Source of the DNA: Bryobacteraceae bacterium | GTDB lineage: Bacteria; Acidobacteriota; Terriglobia; Bryobacterales; Bryobacteraceae | Direction: 5' to 3' | NCBI GenBank assembly: GCA_019752335.1 | Contig: JAIEMJ010000024.1 | Location: 124,001-188,000 of the forward strand | Length of the DNA stretch: 64,000 bases | Shown: in pieces, positions 62,947 to 64,000 of the stretch | Layout of the letters: each line of letters starts with the position of its first letter | Position numbering within the stretch: position 1 is the first letter of the stretch | Made by a program: the position numbers and the translations under genes | The notes under the pieces: model-generated | The model's input: the letters and a program-made list of their open reading frames with translations, nothing else | Database searches by the model: none | What the model was told of the DNA's origin: nothing

Positions 62947-64000
62947 CTACGGCAATTGGTCGTAAGCCGGCAGCGTGAGGAAGTCGATGAAGCGCTCCGT
63001 GGCGATCAACTTATCGAAGATCCGGGCCGCTTCGGCTTTGGCCGGAGTGCCCGGATTCGCCGCGAGTTCCGCGGCCATCGTCTCGCGTACCAAATCCATG
63101 GTGACCGTGCGGCCGTCGGTGAGTTGGACCCCGTGCCGCACCCACTGCCACACCTGCGCGCGAGAGATCTCGGCCGTCGCCGCGTCTTCCATCAGGTTGT
63201 AAATCGGTACGCAGCCGTTGCCGTTCAGCCAGCTTTCGAGATACTGCAAGCCGATGTCGATGTTCATGCGCAGGCCGCGCTCGGTGATGTCGCCTACGGT
63301 GGGCTTGAGTAATTGCTCGGCGGTGACGACGTCGTCGCGTTGCTTCGCAATCTGGTTCGGCCCGGGCATGTGCTCATTGAAGACGGCGAGCGCGACGGGC
63401 ACCAGCCCCGGATGGGCGGCCCAGGTGCCGTCGTGGCCGGCGAGGACTTCGCGGAGCTTATCTAAGCGGACCTTCTCAAAGGCGGCGGCGTTGGCCTCCG
63501 GGTTGTTCTTGATGGGAATCTGCGCGGCCATGCCGCCCATGGCGTGGATGCCGCGGCGATGGCAGGTTTTGATCAGCAGGCGCACGTAGGCGTCGAGGAA
63601 GTCGCGGTCCATGGTGACTTGCGCGCGATCGGGCAGCACTTTATCAGAGCGATGGCCGAGCTTCTTGATGTAGCTGAAGATGTAATCCCAACGGCCGCAG
63701 TTGAGGCCAGCGGAGTGGTCGCGCAGTTCCCACAGGATCTCGTCCATCTCGAAGGCCGCCAGAATGGTCTCGATCAGCACAGTGGCGCGGATGCTGCCTT
63801 GCGGCACACCACAATAATCTTGCGCGAAGACGAAGACGTCGTTCCAGAGCCGCGCCTCCAGGTGGCTCTCCATCTTCGGTAAGTAGAAGTAAGGCCCGGC
63901 GCCCTTGGCCAGCAGGGCTTTCGCGTTGTGGAAGAAGTAGAGGCCGAAGTCAAAGAGCGAGCCCGACATCGGCGCGCCGTGGACCAGGAAGTGCTTCTCC
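62947..64000 (-). CDS. aceB: Malate synthase A (5' end outside window)
   Basis: Condenses acetyl-CoA with glyoxylate to malate in the glyoxylate cycle. The frame remains open to base 64000 ([10 protein letters not shown] precedes [15 protein letters not shown]), so the start is outside the window; about 351 residues remain of about 530. [65 protein letters not shown] and [14 protein letters not shown] identify the A-type enzyme. The aminotransferase at 4780 may also handle glyoxylate but is far away. Confidence 0.95.
   Translation of the reverse strand, partial: EKHFLVHGAPMSGSLFDFGLYFFHNAKALLAKGAGPYFYLPKMESHLEARLWNDVFVFAQDYCGVPQGSIRATVLIETILAAFEMDEILWELRDHSAGLNCGRWDYIFSYIKKLGHRSDKVLPDRAQVTMDRDFLDAYVRLLIKTCHRRGIHAMGGMAAQIPIKNNPEANAAAFEKVRLDKLREVLAGHDGTWAAHPGLVPVALAVFNEHMPGPNQIAKQRDDVVTAEQLLKPTVGDITERGLRMNIDIGLQYLESWLNGNGCVPIYNLMEDAATAEISRAQVWQWVRHGVQLTDGRTVTMDLVRETMAAELAANPGTPAKAEAARIFDKLIATERFIDFLTLPAYDQLP

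Overview
The window is GC-rich chromosomal DNA from a soil-type Acidobacteriota bacterium, most likely of the Bryobacter/Solibacter lineage (Bryobacterales). This is inferred from family content, not from a database match: an acidobacterial-type VWFA protein, paired DUF1592/DUF1552 planctomycete-style proteins, several HlyD adaptors with a MacB-like permease, a CotH/VTC/DUF4956 set, DUF1080, PEP-CTERM and Tat-exported proteins. No rRNA, tRNA or CRISPR array was found.

Left end (1-4.1 kb): mnmG (cut by the window edge), rsmG, parA and parB, the usual neighbourhood of a bacterial replication origin. Two perfect 16-bp parS palindromes lie in or at the end of rsmG. A repeat-rich intergenic stretch (4.1-4.8 kb) follows. 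Then come a class V aminotransferase, a frameshifted VWFA gene and a six-frame-clear efflux operon (7.0-15.1 kb) of three HlyD-type adaptors, one MacB-like permease without its ATPase, and a TolC protein. Two different type I glutamine synthetases stand in tandem at 15.3-18.2 kb.

Middle (18.2-31.3 kb): a small three-gene minus-strand cassette (STAS-like DUF4325, a one-helix membrane protein, a helical protein) is a candidate undescribed unit. Next is a compact eleven-gene minus-strand membrane cluster (RDD, SpoIIM, DUF58, MoxR, DUF4350, DUF4129, zinc-ribbon/B-box proteins, GYF-RDD proteins). recA, an HU-like gene and tatA follow.

31.3-42 kb: a Tat-exported beta-propeller protein, a Uma2 nuclease, a PEP-CTERM protein, gltX coupled to a short carbamoyltransferase, a decayed HUH (REP-associated type) transposase beside its probable REP hairpin, an ABC exporter whose permease is fused to an amidohydrolase, and two adjacent toxin-antitoxin modules.

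42-53.3 kb: a DUF1592/DUF1552 operon, then a 1.6-kb accessory island (remnants of an AAA ATPase around a DUF2971 gene) bracketed by direct repeats copied from the start of the DUF1592 gene. After it come a cupin, an M24 peptidase, an ABAB-repeat secreted protein, a repeat-rich spacer and a frameshifted oxidoreductase.

Right end (53.3-64 kb): the CotH/VTC/DUF4956 operon, a GT2/DUF2304/membrane glycosyltransferase operon, DUF1080, an alpha/beta hydrolase, a ZIP metal transporter, small genes and malate synthase (cut by the window edge). Three conserved genes are each interrupted by one apparent single-base frameshift (about 6.74, 42.96 and 53.09 kb), which may be real decay or sequence error.
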